DNA from: Enterobacter sp. SA187
GTDB taxonomy: Bacteria > Pseudomonadota > Gammaproteobacteria > Enterobacterales > Enterobacteriaceae
Assembly (NCBI RefSeq): GCF_001888805.2
Contig: NZ_CP019113.1
Span: forward strand, 1,798,001-1,862,000
DNA length: 64,000 bases
Direction of reading: 5' to 3'
Every line of letters begins with the position of its first letter. Position 1 is the stretch's first letter. Made by a program: the position numbers and the translations under genes. Positions 52,851 to 61,976 of this stretch are shown here, one piece after another. The notes below the pieces were generated by a model. That model was not told where the DNA came from. It searched no databases and saw only the letters and a list, made by a program, of their open reading frames with translations.

Positions 52851-53669
52851 TTATCCCGCGAATACCCCGCTCACGACGCCTGCGGCGGCAAGCGCCAGCA
52901 ACAGCAGCATCGCTTTGACCGGCGACACGCCGCGTTTCGCCATCAGGTACCAGGTGCCGAGCACCACGACGAGCGGCAAAAGTTGCGGGAAAATACCGTC
53001 CAGCATCTGCTGCACATGAATATTCACCCCGTCCTTAGTGATAAACTCAAGCCCGGTGCCGAGCTTAACGTAGCTTGCCGCCACGCCGCCCATCACGAAG
53101 ACACCCAGCAGCGACAGCGCTTCCCGCAGGCGGGTAGATTTACTGCTCACCAGCATCTCCACCGAGCCGGATCCCATTTTGTAGCCTTTCAGAAACAGGA
53201 ACCATGAACCGGGAATGATGATCGCCAGCCAGGCGACGGCATAAAACAGCGGCCCGAGGGCGCTGCCGCCCGCCGCCAGCGCCATGCCGATACTGAGCAG
53301 GATCGGGATCAGCATCCCGGGGATCATCGAATCGCCAATGCCCGCCACCGGCCCCATCAGACCCACCTTCAGCGTGTTGATCATGTCACCGTCAATGGGT
53401 TCGCCGTTAGCTTTTTTCTCCTCCAGCCCCAGCACCATGCCGTTCACAATGGCTCCTAGCTGCGGCTCGGTGTTATAAAAAGACGCATGACGGCGCAGCA
53501 TTTCCTGGCGTTCGGCGGCATCCGGATAAAGCTTTTTCGCCACCGGCAGCATACTCAGGCAGAAGCCGAAGGATTCCAGACGCTCAAAACTCATGGATGA
53601 CAGATTGTGCATCATCCACGCCCGCCAGCAGCGGCGCAGATCGGTTCGGGTAAGGGTGCGATTGTCCAT
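52851..53669 (-). CDS. PTS system mannose/fructose/sorbose-family EIID component
   Basis: 272-residue membrane subunit of a mannose-class permease. Family sequence: TRTDLRRCWRAWMMHNLSSM at the N-terminus, ESFGFCLSMLPVAKKLYP, LGLEEKKANGE, LMGPVAGIGDSM and C-terminal helices. Works with EIIC as the sugar channel. Last gene of the minus-strand operon; its start shares one base with the EIIC stop. Confidence 0.92.
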   Translation of the reverse strand: MDNRTLTRTDLRRCWRAWMMHNLSSMSFERLESFGFCLSMLPVAKKLYPDAAERQEMLRRHASFYNTEPQLGAIVNGMVLGLEEKKANGEPIDGDMINTLKVGLMGPVAGIGDSMIPGMLIPILLSIGMALAAGGSALGPLFYAVAWLAIIIPGSWFLFLKGYKMGSGSVEMLVSSKSTRLREALSLLGVFVMGGVAASYVKLGTGLEFITKDGVNIHVQQMLDGIFPQLLPLVVVLGTWYLMAKRGVSPVKAMLLLLALAAAGVVSGVFAG

Positions 53670-54463
53670 CAGAATTCATCCTCATCATCGACCGGCGCGG
53701 TCGCCACAGGCTGCGCGGGTTCCGGTTTGTAGTTGTAGTGGATCAGCGCCAGCAGCGCGCCGACGATCACCAGCGCGACCATATTGAGTTTTAAAAAGAC
53801 GATGCAGACGAAGCCGACCAGAAAGTAGATCAGCATGCTGTAGTTTTTGATGATCTGCTTAAGCAGAATGGCGATCCCCACCGCAGGCAGAATGCCGCCC
53901 AGCACGTTCATGCTGGAAAGCACCACTTTCGGCAGGCTGTCCATAAAGGCGCTGATGTACTGCGCACCGAAGTAGACGGCAATAAAAGTCGGCACGAAGC
54001 GTAAAACAAAGTTGGTCGCCTGCGGCCAGATGGCGCTGTTAAGCCACAGACCACGCTCGTCGCCGCGCTCCAGCGCCACATCCGCCCGGTGATTCCAGAA
54101 CGAATTCAGCACCATCATGGCGTTAAACAAAATGGTTCCGGCGATGCCGATGGTCGCCGCCAGCGCCACCGCCACTTCCGGCCCCTGCCCGGAAAGAATG
54201 CCGAGCGCAATCGCCGGATAAGCCACAAAATTCAGATCGGCGGGCATCGAGCCGCCCGGCGTCACCATGGCGATATATACCGCCTGCACCGCCACGCCGA
54301 TGATAATCCCGGTTTTCATGTCCCCCAGGATCAGCCCCACCAGCATCCCGGATACCAGCGGCCGGGTGATCAGATACCAGCCGCCGGTTAAGCCCAGCAG
54401 CCAGGGGCTGCTCAGCGCGCCCAGGTAGCACAGCAGGCCAATCAGTATCGCGTCGATAAACAT
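53669..54463 (-). CDS. PTS system mannose/fructose/sorbose-family EIIC component
   Basis: 264-residue polytopic membrane protein. Hydrophobic segments start at residue 3. GTILFNAMMVLNSFWNHRAD and GGSMPADLNFVAYP are typical of EIIC of the mannose class. The tail is acidic (DDEDEF). 9 bp after EIIB. Forms the translocation unit with EIID. Confidence 0.92.
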   Translation of the reverse strand: MFIDAILIGLLCYLGALSSPWLLGLTGGWYLITRPLVSGMLVGLILGDMKTGIIIGVAVQAVYIAMVTPGGSMPADLNFVAYPAIALGILSGQGPEVAVALAATIGIAGTILFNAMMVLNSFWNHRADVALERGDERGLWLNSAIWPQATNFVLRFVPTFIAVYFGAQYISAFMDSLPKVVLSSMNVLGGILPAVGIAILLKQIIKNYSMLIYFLVGFVCIVFLKLNMVALVIVGALLALIHYNYKPEPAQPVATAPVDDEDEF

Positions 54464-54472
54464 ACAACCCCC

Positions 54473-54967
54473 TTATTTCAGTTTCTGCCGCGCGTCCTGC
54501 CAGCGGTAGCTGTTGGCATCCGGCACCAGACGAAACTCAATCAGATGCCCGTGCGCGGCCAGCCAGTCAAAGGCGGCAATCTCTTCGGCGTTAACCGACT
54601 GGTTTGGGCCGATGGTAGTGGTATCCGCGCGGGCGCTCATCGGCCCGACGTTGATTTTGCCGTTGGCGTTTTGCAGGTTGATCCCGGCCTGCGCCAGGCG
54701 TTGCAGCGTGACCGGCGATTTACCGATCACGAAATACTGCTTTTCACTGGCGATGACCTTCGGCAGTTTTTCAATCGCCGTGGCGGTATCGAACAGCCAC
54801 ACCTTGATGTCCTGAACCGCGCCTTTCATCACCGACGAAAGCAGCGGATCGGCCGCGACGGCATCATCAATGGCGATAATGCCATCGCAGGGCAGCTCTT
54901 TGGCCCAGCGCGTGACGAGCTGCCCGTGAATGACGCGATCGTCAATACGCACAAAAGAAAGACTCAT
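54473..54967 (-). CDS. PTS system mannose/fructose/sorbose-family EIIB component
   Basis: 164-residue cytosolic phosphocarrier. The phosphorylated His14 lies in RIDDRVIHGQLVTRWAKEL, the signature of mannose-class EIIB (His, not Cys). Receives phosphate from EIIA and passes it to the sugar. Spaced 11 bp from EIIA and 9 bp from EIIC. Confidence 0.93.
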   Translation of the reverse strand: MSLSFVRIDDRVIHGQLVTRWAKELPCDGIIAIDDAVAADPLLSSVMKGAVQDIKVWLFDTATAIEKLPKVIASEKQYFVIGKSPVTLQRLAQAGINLQNANGKINVGPMSARADTTTIGPNQSVNAEEIAAFDWLAAHGHLIEFRLVPDANSYRWQDARQKLK

Positions 54968-54978
54968 AGCAGGCTCCT

Positions 54979-55407
54979 TTAAAAATCATCGGATGGTTCA
55001 TCAGTAACAGGGACGGCTTTGACGAGCGTCGGCAACGTCAGCGCCAGCAATCGATCCGCCGCACGGTGGACATCGGTAAAATCGCCGATCTCATCGCTTT
55101 GCAGCAGCATGGGAAAATTCACCCCGGCCAGTACCGCCACCGGCGGCGTGGTCTGCGGGGAGAAGGCATACTGGCAGGCGACATTCCACGGCGTGCCGCT
55201 TTGCAGATCGCACAGCACCAGCACGCCGTCGGCGTTCTCACTTGCGCGGGCCAGCTCGCGGGCGAAATCACGCTTAAAGCCGTCAATACCCGCCTGCTCG
55301 CTGAGCGTAACGCTGGAAACCTGAGGCAGCTCGCCGTACACCATACGGCTGCTGATAAGCAGCGCCTCCGCCAGCGGACCGTGCGTGGCAATAATCACGT
55401 TGATCAT
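54979..55407 (-). CDS. PTS system mannose-family EIIA component
   Basis: 142-residue cytosolic phosphocarrier from ATG 55407 (GGGGG upstream). His9 in INVIIATHGPLAEALL is the site phosphorylated by HPr. The fold signatures LVLCDLQSGTPWN and VLAGVNFPML follow. In E. coli ManX, EIIA and EIIB are fused; here they are separate genes, as in many sorbose- and agalactosamine-type systems. Confidence 0.92.
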   Translation of the reverse strand: MINVIIATHGPLAEALLISSRMVYGELPQVSSVTLSEQAGIDGFKRDFARELARASENADGVLVLCDLQSGTPWNVACQYAFSPQTTPPVAVLAGVNFPMLLQSDEIGDFTDVHRAADRLLALTLPTLVKAVPVTDEPSDDF

Positions 55408-55409
55408 CT

Positions 55410-57146
55410 TTACCCCCTTACCCAGGCTTTGAGCGTGGCGCATTGTTGCCCGTCGCCGCAGGGCGAAATGCGGTACTCGCCCACGGCGGCGGGAATAATG
55501 AAGGTTTCGGCATAATGCACCACGAAGGGCGCAAAGGCCCCGTCCGGGCTGTCAACCAGCGCTTCTGTGCCCTCCACCAGATTGAGCACGTTAACGCCGC
55601 CCTCTGTGTGATGCATGACCGGCGCGGTAAACCAGTGGCGGCGGGTTTCGATAAATTCCCGTTCATGCAGCCCGGTACGCTCTTCGCGCCAGCTTTCGCC
55701 TTCGGCGACCGTCTCAATGCGGTTTACCAGATTGTCGTGCACCCACGCGGTATCGCGCTGCCAGTCAATCACCTGTGCGCCGTGATGGAGATGCACCGGG
55801 CGCGGCAGGCCGTCCATCCCCACGCGATCCCAGTCCCATAGCTTGAAGGTGAAAATGTAGGGCGTGGCGCTGACCTCCAGTACCATGGTTCCCGCGCCGG
55901 AGCAGTGCACCGTGCCCGCCGGGATCAGGAAGTGATCGTGCTTGCGCGCCGGGATCTGATTCACAAAGCGGCCGTCGTCAAAGCGCTTTTCTCCCCGGCT
56001 GGCGGCGTGCAGATCCTCCAGCATCGCCTGCGGATCGATGCCGGTTTTGGTGCCGAGATACACCACCGCCTCCGGCGTCGCGTCCAGAATGTAGTAACTC
56101 TCATCCTGGGTGTAATGCATACCAAACTGCTGTTGAATGTATTCCGTCAGCGGATGCACCTGCAGGCTCAGATTCTGGCCGCCGATGGTGTCGAGAAAAT
56201 CAAAACGGATCGGGAACTCCGCGCCAAAACGGGCGTGGACTTTCTCACCTAACAGCGCGCGGGGTTGCAGCAGCACCAGATCCTGAGCGGGGATCTCGAT
56301 CCGCACATCGCCAAACCGTAGCAACAGGCTGTTTTCCTCGGGCACGCAGTCAAAACACCAGGCATAGTTTGGTTTTGTGGGATCGAGATCGAATTGCTGT
56401 TTCATCCACTGGCCGCCCCACACGCCAGGGTCGAAAAAGGGCATCACGCGAAACGGTTGTTGCACGGTTTGCGCCAGCCCGGCGCGAAGCGCCTCGCCGC
56501 TGATGAGCGCAGGCGTATCGCCAGCGGTAGTGTCGAGCAGATAATCGGCACGTTTGAGCAGCGGCGTTTTGTGGCGGTCAAACACCCGCCATTCGATAAA
56601 AAAGGCGCGCTTGTAGCGGCGCAGAATATCCTCATCGGCGTTATCCACGCCCCAGTTACTCAGTTCGCCGCTGCGCATCCGCTGCTGAATTTCCCAGCGC
56701 GGCAGATCGGCGTACACCAGCACATCGCCCGGATGCACCAGCGCCGCGCCCGGGCCATAGATCACCGTCAGCCCGTCGCTGGCCTCGCTCACCTGCTGGC
56801 GCAGCGCCCGGAGTTTGTCCTCATCAAAGAACTCCACAAGCTGGTGGCAGGAGAGCACGCCGAACACCCGGTCGTCCGTAAGATGGCGCGCCAGCAGATG
56901 ATGCAGGTCCTGCGCATCCCGGCGGGCGTGCTCAACGTTAATCACCCGCGTGGCCCCGAGCGCGGGCAGCATCCTTTCTTCCAGCTCGCGCAATCGCACG
57001 CCGGGATAGCAATCGATCACCAGCACGCTGCCCGGCTGAGCGCGTGCGTTCAGCACTTCGGCGATTGAATTCCAGCCGGACCACGCCTGGTGGTCATAGC
57101 CGTGCACGTACACTTCCGGGGACTTCTCATAGGTTGAGCCAGTCAT
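55410..57146 (-). CDS. Class I mannose-6-phosphate isomerase-like protein with extra N-terminal domain
   Basis: 578 residues, well over a typical ManA (about 390). The C-terminal part from about residue 230 is ManA-like: FFDPGVWGGQWM (238-249), NLSLQVHPLTEYIQQQ (zinc-site Gln329, His331), DESYYIL (Glu349) and IPAGTVHCSG. Expected reaction: mannose 6-P to fructose 6-P. The N-terminal about 228 residues look like a nucleotide-kinase-like fold (VLVIDCYPGVRLRELEERM; VYADLPRWEIQQRMRSGEL; RVFDRHKTPLLKRADYLLD) but lack a Walker A GxxxxGK[ST]. It overlaps the mannosidase gene by 4 bp. The role of the extra domain is unknown. Confidence 0.82.
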   Translation of the reverse strand: MTGSTYEKSPEVYVHGYDHQAWSGWNSIAEVLNARAQPGSVLVIDCYPGVRLRELEERMLPALGATRVINVEHARRDAQDLHHLLARHLTDDRVFGVLSCHQLVEFFDEDKLRALRQQVSEASDGLTVIYGPGAALVHPGDVLVYADLPRWEIQQRMRSGELSNWGVDNADEDILRRYKRAFFIEWRVFDRHKTPLLKRADYLLDTTAGDTPALISGEALRAGLAQTVQQPFRVMPFFDPGVWGGQWMKQQFDLDPTKPNYAWCFDCVPEENSLLLRFGDVRIEIPAQDLVLLQPRALLGEKVHARFGAEFPIRFDFLDTIGGQNLSLQVHPLTEYIQQQFGMHYTQDESYYILDATPEAVVYLGTKTGIDPQAMLEDLHAASRGEKRFDDGRFVNQIPARKHDHFLIPAGTVHCSGAGTMVLEVSATPYIFTFKLWDWDRVGMDGLPRPVHLHHGAQVIDWQRDTAWVHDNLVNRIETVAEGESWREERTGLHEREFIETRRHWFTAPVMHHTEGGVNVLNLVEGTEALVDSPDGAFAPFVVHYAETFIIPAAVGEYRISPCGDGQQCATLKAWVRG

Positions 57147-59794
57147 TGCAGATCTCCTGTAACAATTGCCAGCGTCAGGTAATCGCCGGGGGCGATTAGC
57201 GCGTCATCGCGCAGTGCCGTGCGCCGGGCTTCGTTTAACGACAACTGATAAATCCGGCTGCCCGGTGGGACGATAAGCGGACAGCGTTCCGGCTGCGGCA
57301 TGGGGTTAAACAGCCGCACCAGGATTTCACCGTCGCGCGTACCGGGGCGGCACATGCTGAGGAACAAGCGCGGATTGCCGCAGGCGATTAGCTGTGACTC
57401 TGGCGGCAGGCCGTACGGGGCAATGGGCAGCGTGAAGCGCTCCAGGCGCTCCTCAAAGGTATTAAGTTTTTGCACCTGATAGGTGAGGTAATGCTCGCGG
57501 TAATCCCTGCAGGCGCTGAAAATCGCCGCCGCATCCTGCGGGCCATCCAGCAGCAGCGCATAGTCGAATGCCATTTCCTGCAACATCTGCGCGTCCGGCG
57601 TTTCGACGACTTTGTTATTGATGCCGGACGCCCGGCCAGGCCGCCACAGGGTATCGTCTTTACCGAGCAGGCCAACGCTGCGGAACAGCGTCAGCGCCAG
57701 GGTATCGCTCCCCGGCAGCACCTCGTACTCTTTGATGCCTTTGGTTATCACGCCGAAACAGTGCTGTTCATCCTGCAGATAAACCACGTTTTCCAGCGTG
57801 TAGATGGGCATCGGTTTTTCCACAAAGCCCAGCTCGCGCCACTGTGCAACGTAAGGGTTCACCGTCTCGCGGCGAATAATACTGAAGCCCTGATCGGCAA
57901 AGGAATAGTTGGGCTGTTCCACCGGCGTTTTCAGGTGTACCCGCAGGCGGTGCTCGGTGGCGGCGTTGATCAGCTGATGATGCACGCGCACAAAACCTTC
58001 GCCGTCGCGCAGCTCAAGCGTAGTGGCGATGGCCATTTTCTGGCGGGCGATCCCTGTCTGCCGTTCCGCCATATTCGCGGGCAGCATGAGGGAGGATCGC
58101 AGCGTCAGGCGCGACACCTGCGCGCTGCTTTCACAGGTCACAACGTGGAATTCCCGGCAGGTGAGCGGCTGCTCGTCCGCCAGCGGCGCGAAGTCGAATT
58201 CATCGCCGTCATCACCGCAATCGACAAAGGTTAAGAAATCTTCCACGCGCTGGCCGGTCTGTTTGTTCTCCAGCGTCAGCACGCCGGAGGCGAGGCTGAT
58301 ACGGTAGCGGGCGTTTTCAATTACCGGCAGGTCGCGCCGCACCAGACGGGCACAGGATTGCTGCTCCTCCACCCGTAACGTCTGATAGCCGAGGCCCGGC
58401 AGCGACGGCGGGCGAAAGAGGATCTCACTGCGGTAGTAGTCGGCCACCGGTTCGAGTTTTTCGCCCGCGGCGGTGACGATCACCACCTGGCCGCCGGAGA
58501 GTTTTTGCTGTTGCAGCAGGGTGCTCTCCACCGCCACGCCGTTCTGCGTCAGGGTAAAATCGGGTTGTTGGGTGAAGATCACCGCGCGGGCAAGCGGGGA
58601 CAGCGGACTGATGTCGCAGTTAAACACCACCAGCAGACGCTCATCCGCCTGCTGGCGGGCGATCTGATAGCTGATTTTCTTCTTCAGCACGTTAAGCAGG
58701 CTCAGCGCCGAGCGCTCGACGCTGATCAACCGGTTTTTAATGTTCTGATTCACCGCATCGGCGTTGGTGGCCTCAATGCCATTGTGCGCGTGTGCGGCGA
58801 ACAGCGTTTTCCACATGCTGTCGATAACCGGCTGCGGGTACGTCACGCCGAGGTGCGAGGCAACCGCCATCAGCGGCTCCAGCTGATCGAGCAGAAGATG
58901 CTCCGTCTGCCAGGTCTGGCGTTTGATGTCGTAGCGCGTGGAGTGGCAGGTACGGTGGATACGCGATTTCTGACAGGCCACCAGTTCACCGTCAATAACG
59001 TTACTGAACGGCGCGCCCGCCCAGGCGTCACGCAGATAACTTTCGTAATCGGTCATATGAAAGTGATAGGGCGTGTCCAGTTCATTCAGCGCCTTCACCG
59101 TCTGTGGGAACTGCGCGTTCGCCAGCACCTGATCGCCACCGGCTGGCAGCAGCAGTTTGTCGGTGCTGCGGTTAAGATCGGTTAAACGGTCGAGGATCGG
59201 CAGCAGCCGGTGCTCTACATAATCCGCCTCGGTGGATAAAAATTTCCCCGGCCCGTAGCCGAAATAGAGGCAACAGGCAGGCAATGTTTTCTGATTCGGC
59301 GCGCGCCAGAGGAAATTCAGATCGCCGTTAAGCTGATCGGTATACACGCCGCGCTGCAATACCGCGTAGTCGATCCCCAGATCGCCGAAAATCGCCGATA
59401 AATACGCATGCTGGCCGAAAATATCCGGCAGATAGCCGACGTTCATACTGTGACCAAAGCGCTGCGCCGTGGCGATGCCGTACTGCAAATTGCGGATCAG
59501 GGATTCGGTGCGGATCAGCAGGGAATCACACTGCGTATACCAGGGGCCGACGAACAGCCGCCGCTGGCTGATGAGCGCCTCCAGCCGCGGGGCGTTTTCC
59601 GGGCGCACCTGTAAATATTCGTCCAGCACCACCGCCAGCCCGTCAAAGGTGAAGGAGGGGAATGTTGGATCGCGCTCCAGCAGGTCGATCAGATAATCCA
59701 TATTCTCTATCAGCAGAATATGGGAGTCCTCGCAGGTGAAATACCACTCCGCATCCCAGTGGCAGTGCGCCACCACATAAACCTCTTTTTTCAT
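57143..59794 (-). CDS. GH38 alpha-mannosidase, MngB-like
   Basis: 883-residue glycoside hydrolase family 38 enzyme without signal peptide, so cytosolic. VVAHCHWDAEWYFTCEDS at the N-terminus supplies metal ligands His12 and Asp14 and resembles the E. coli MngB start. The nucleophile is Asp124 in GYLPDIFGQ. FVGPWYTQCD and a C-terminal beta domain fit the family. Expected to release mannose 6-phosphate from a phosphorylated alpha-mannoside delivered by the adjacent PTS, by analogy with mannosylglycerate use. Four bp separate it from the PTS gene. The natural substrate is inferred. Confidence 0.88.
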   Translation of the reverse strand: MKKEVYVVAHCHWDAEWYFTCEDSHILLIENMDYLIDLLERDPTFPSFTFDGLAVVLDEYLQVRPENAPRLEALISQRRLFVGPWYTQCDSLLIRTESLIRNLQYGIATAQRFGHSMNVGYLPDIFGQHAYLSAIFGDLGIDYAVLQRGVYTDQLNGDLNFLWRAPNQKTLPACCLYFGYGPGKFLSTEADYVEHRLLPILDRLTDLNRSTDKLLLPAGGDQVLANAQFPQTVKALNELDTPYHFHMTDYESYLRDAWAGAPFSNVIDGELVACQKSRIHRTCHSTRYDIKRQTWQTEHLLLDQLEPLMAVASHLGVTYPQPVIDSMWKTLFAAHAHNGIEATNADAVNQNIKNRLISVERSALSLLNVLKKKISYQIARQQADERLLVVFNCDISPLSPLARAVIFTQQPDFTLTQNGVAVESTLLQQQKLSGGQVVIVTAAGEKLEPVADYYRSEILFRPPSLPGLGYQTLRVEEQQSCARLVRRDLPVIENARYRISLASGVLTLENKQTGQRVEDFLTFVDCGDDGDEFDFAPLADEQPLTCREFHVVTCESSAQVSRLTLRSSLMLPANMAERQTGIARQKMAIATTLELRDGEGFVRVHHQLINAATEHRLRVHLKTPVEQPNYSFADQGFSIIRRETVNPYVAQWRELGFVEKPMPIYTLENVVYLQDEQHCFGVITKGIKEYEVLPGSDTLALTLFRSVGLLGKDDTLWRPGRASGINNKVVETPDAQMLQEMAFDYALLLDGPQDAAAIFSACRDYREHYLTYQVQKLNTFEERLERFTLPIAPYGLPPESQLIACGNPRLFLSMCRPGTRDGEILVRLFNPMPQPERCPLIVPPGSRIYQLSLNEARRTALRDDALIAPGDYLTLAIVTGDLQ

Positions 59795-59798
59795 CGTT

Positions 59799-61763
59799 TT
59801 ATCTCAGCTGTTCAATATGCATTTTGCCGGCGCGGATCAGCGCGTAGCGCACGAAGACGTTGGCCAGGGCGATAAAGCTAATGCCCGCCGCCATGCCGCA
59901 CAGGTAGGCGGGCAGGTTCTGCACCAGCGGCCAGCCCCAGATGGCGGGCAGCGGATACCACTGCACCGATCCCAGGGTGATGGCCGTCAGCGCGCCGATC
60001 ACCGCGCCGGTGATATTGATGGAAATGGTGATCAGCGGATTTTTCAGCATGAAGGGGATCGCCCCTTCGCCGATGGCAAGGAAACCCAGGATCAATGAGG
60101 TGGTGCCGGTGATGCGCTGGTTTTCATCAAACACGCGCTGGCGAACGATCATGCGGTCGATCAGCGTCGCCAGCCCGATGCCGATGGGCGGGATCACGAT
60201 CCCCAGCACACGGGCGGTAAGGGGATAGATATGGTCGGCGGCAAGGCCGATGGCGATCGCTCCGGCGGATTTGTTGACCGGCCCGCCGAGATCAAAGGCG
60301 GTGAGGGAGGCGATGATCGCCGCCAGCATCAATGTGCTGCCGCTGCCGTGCGCCACGATCATCTGCTGCAACCACTGGTTAATGCCGCCAAATACCGGAT
60401 CGACAAAGCTGTAGTTGATAAAGAAAATCGCCAGCGCAGAGAGGCCGGGCACGATCAGCATGGGCTTCATCGCCTGTAAATGTTTGTGCAGGCGGATATG
60501 GGTATTCAGATAGTCCGCAAGGAAACCGGCGATCATGCCGAGGATCAGCGCGCCGAGAAAGCCCGACGGAATGCCGCCGCTCACCGACCAGAAAGTGTAA
60601 TGCAGGCCACCGGCAAAGGCGCCGCCGATAAAACCCGGCACCAGACCGGGGCGGTCGGCGATGCTGTAGGCCATGTACGCGGCGAAGACCGGATACATAA
60701 ACTTCATGATCATGTTGCCGTATTGCGTCAGGAAATGGCAGAGCACCAGCGCGGTGCTATCGCTCTTTGCATAGCTGGCGCTGCCGATATCCGTCACCCC
60801 CAGCAGGCTGGCGGTTAACTGGCCGACGCCGATCATCAGCCCTGCGGCGACGATCACCGGGATCATGTATGAAATACCGCTGGATATTCCCTGATACAGA
60901 CGGGCGAGAAAGGATTTCTCCCGCGTGCGCGACTCGCTGCTGTCGCCGTCAGCGCTGACAATGCCGTCCGGCTGGCGCAGCAGACGGTCGATCAGGCCGT
61001 CCGCGTCTTTCAGCGGTTCTGACACTGAAGTGGCGATATAGGGCTTGCCGTTAAAACGCGCTTTGCCTTTTGGCGGCAGGGTGGCGGCGAAAATCACTCC
61101 GGCGGCAGCGGCGATCTGCGCGTCCGTGACTTCATCCTCGGTACCGTTGGCACCCTGTTTTTCGCTCCACACCTGAATGCCCCGCGCCGCGCCCGCTTTT
61201 TCCAGCGCTTCCGCCGCCATATAGGTATGTGCGATGCCCGCCGGGCAGGAGGTGATAACAATCAGGCTTTGCCCGCCGGCAGTCACCGGCGTGCTGGCGC
61301 GGGAAGCGTTGGTGTCATCCAGCAGCGTAAGAAAATCCTCCACTGTGGCCGCCGCTTTCAGCGCCGCCACCCGCTGCTCATCCATCAGCGACAGGCTGAG
61401 GGTGGAGAGCAGGCGCAGATGTCCGGCGTCATCGCCGAAGGGCACCGCCAGCAAAAAGATCAGCTCCACCTGATCTTCACCGTCCATGGTGGGCCAGTCG
61501 CGCACCGGCTGCGTAACGCGCGCCACCGCAAAGGCGGGGCGGGCGACCACGGCAGATTTGCCGTGAGGAATGGCAACGCCCTGTTCAAAGCCGGTTTCCG
61601 ACAGCGTCTCCCGCTGCCAGACCGCCTCCAGAAACGCCGCCTTATCGCTGACTTTGCCTTCGTCATACAGGCGCTGGCAAAGCTGATCCAGAATGGTCGC
61701 GCGATCGCGCCACGGCTGATCCAGCAGGATCAAGCGTTCAGATGTGATGCTGCGTAGTGACAT
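59799..61763 (-). CDS. PTS fructose-class EIIABC permease, MngA-like
   Basis: 654 residues with domains in order A-B-C. EIIA has phospho-His67 in GVAIPHGKSA. EIIB has phospho-Cys173 in VITSCPAGIAHTYMAAEAL. EIIC (about 285-640) has GISSGISYMIPVIVAAG, FIGGAFAGGLHYTFWSVSGG and FDLGGPVNKSA. Length and architecture match E. coli MngA (mannosylglycerate PTS, about 658 residues), and the GH38 partner next door supports an alpha-mannoside substrate. First gene of the minus-strand operon, downstream of two or three LacI-type operators and a CRP site. Confidence 0.9.
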   Translation of the reverse strand: MSLRSITSERLILLDQPWRDRATILDQLCQRLYDEGKVSDKAAFLEAVWQRETLSETGFEQGVAIPHGKSAVVARPAFAVARVTQPVRDWPTMDGEDQVELIFLLAVPFGDDAGHLRLLSTLSLSLMDEQRVAALKAAATVEDFLTLLDDTNASRASTPVTAGGQSLIVITSCPAGIAHTYMAAEALEKAGAARGIQVWSEKQGANGTEDEVTDAQIAAAAGVIFAATLPPKGKARFNGKPYIATSVSEPLKDADGLIDRLLRQPDGIVSADGDSSESRTREKSFLARLYQGISSGISYMIPVIVAAGLMIGVGQLTASLLGVTDIGSASYAKSDSTALVLCHFLTQYGNMIMKFMYPVFAAYMAYSIADRPGLVPGFIGGAFAGGLHYTFWSVSGGIPSGFLGALILGMIAGFLADYLNTHIRLHKHLQAMKPMLIVPGLSALAIFFINYSFVDPVFGGINQWLQQMIVAHGSGSTLMLAAIIASLTAFDLGGPVNKSAGAIAIGLAADHIYPLTARVLGIVIPPIGIGLATLIDRMIVRQRVFDENQRITGTTSLILGFLAIGEGAIPFMLKNPLITISINITGAVIGALTAITLGSVQWYPLPAIWGWPLVQNLPAYLCGMAAGISFIALANVFVRYALIRAGKMHIEQLR

Positions 61764-61817
61764 AACCCCTCCCCATAAATGACATCCGTGCCTGCTGCGC
61801 GGGTGGTTTTTAATCAG

Positions 61818-61831
61818 GTTAATCGATTAAC
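61818..61831. promoter_or_regulatory. LacI-type operator 1, PTS operon side
   Basis: Perfect palindrome GTTAATCGATTAAC, identical to the site at 51433-51446; 55 bp upstream of the PTS EIIABC start. Confidence 0.78.
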
Positions 61832-61848
61832 TTTAAAAATGAAGGCTG

Positions 61849-61863
61849 GTTAACGCGATTAAC
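61849..61863. promoter_or_regulatory. LacI-type operator 2, variant spacing
   Basis: GTTAACGCGATTAAC has the same GTTAA / TTAAC arms with one extra central base, 31 bp from operator 1, so the two sites are on the same DNA face at about three turns. Confidence 0.55.
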
Positions 61864-61903
61864 CCGGCAGAATCCACATTAAGACACCGGTTACCGCCAG
61901 GAA

Positions 61904-61919
61904 TGTGAGGGCTATCACC
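61904..61919. promoter_or_regulatory. CRP-binding site in the divergent promoter region
   Basis: TGTGAGGGCTATCACC matches TGTGA-N6-TCACA at 9 of 10 defined positions. It lies between the operators, so both the PTS operon and the regulator gene could be under catabolite control. Confidence 0.75.
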
Positions 61920-61939
61920 GGACAAAAGCCTCTGCTATG

Positions 61940-61953
61940 GTTATTCGATTAAC
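61940..61953. promoter_or_regulatory. LacI-type operator 3, regulator side
   Basis: GTTATTCGATTAAC matches the palindrome at 13 of 14 positions, 24 bp before the regulator ATG, suggesting autorepression. Confidence 0.7.
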
Positions 61954-61976
61954 CTTCACAGGATGAGGAGCAGGCA

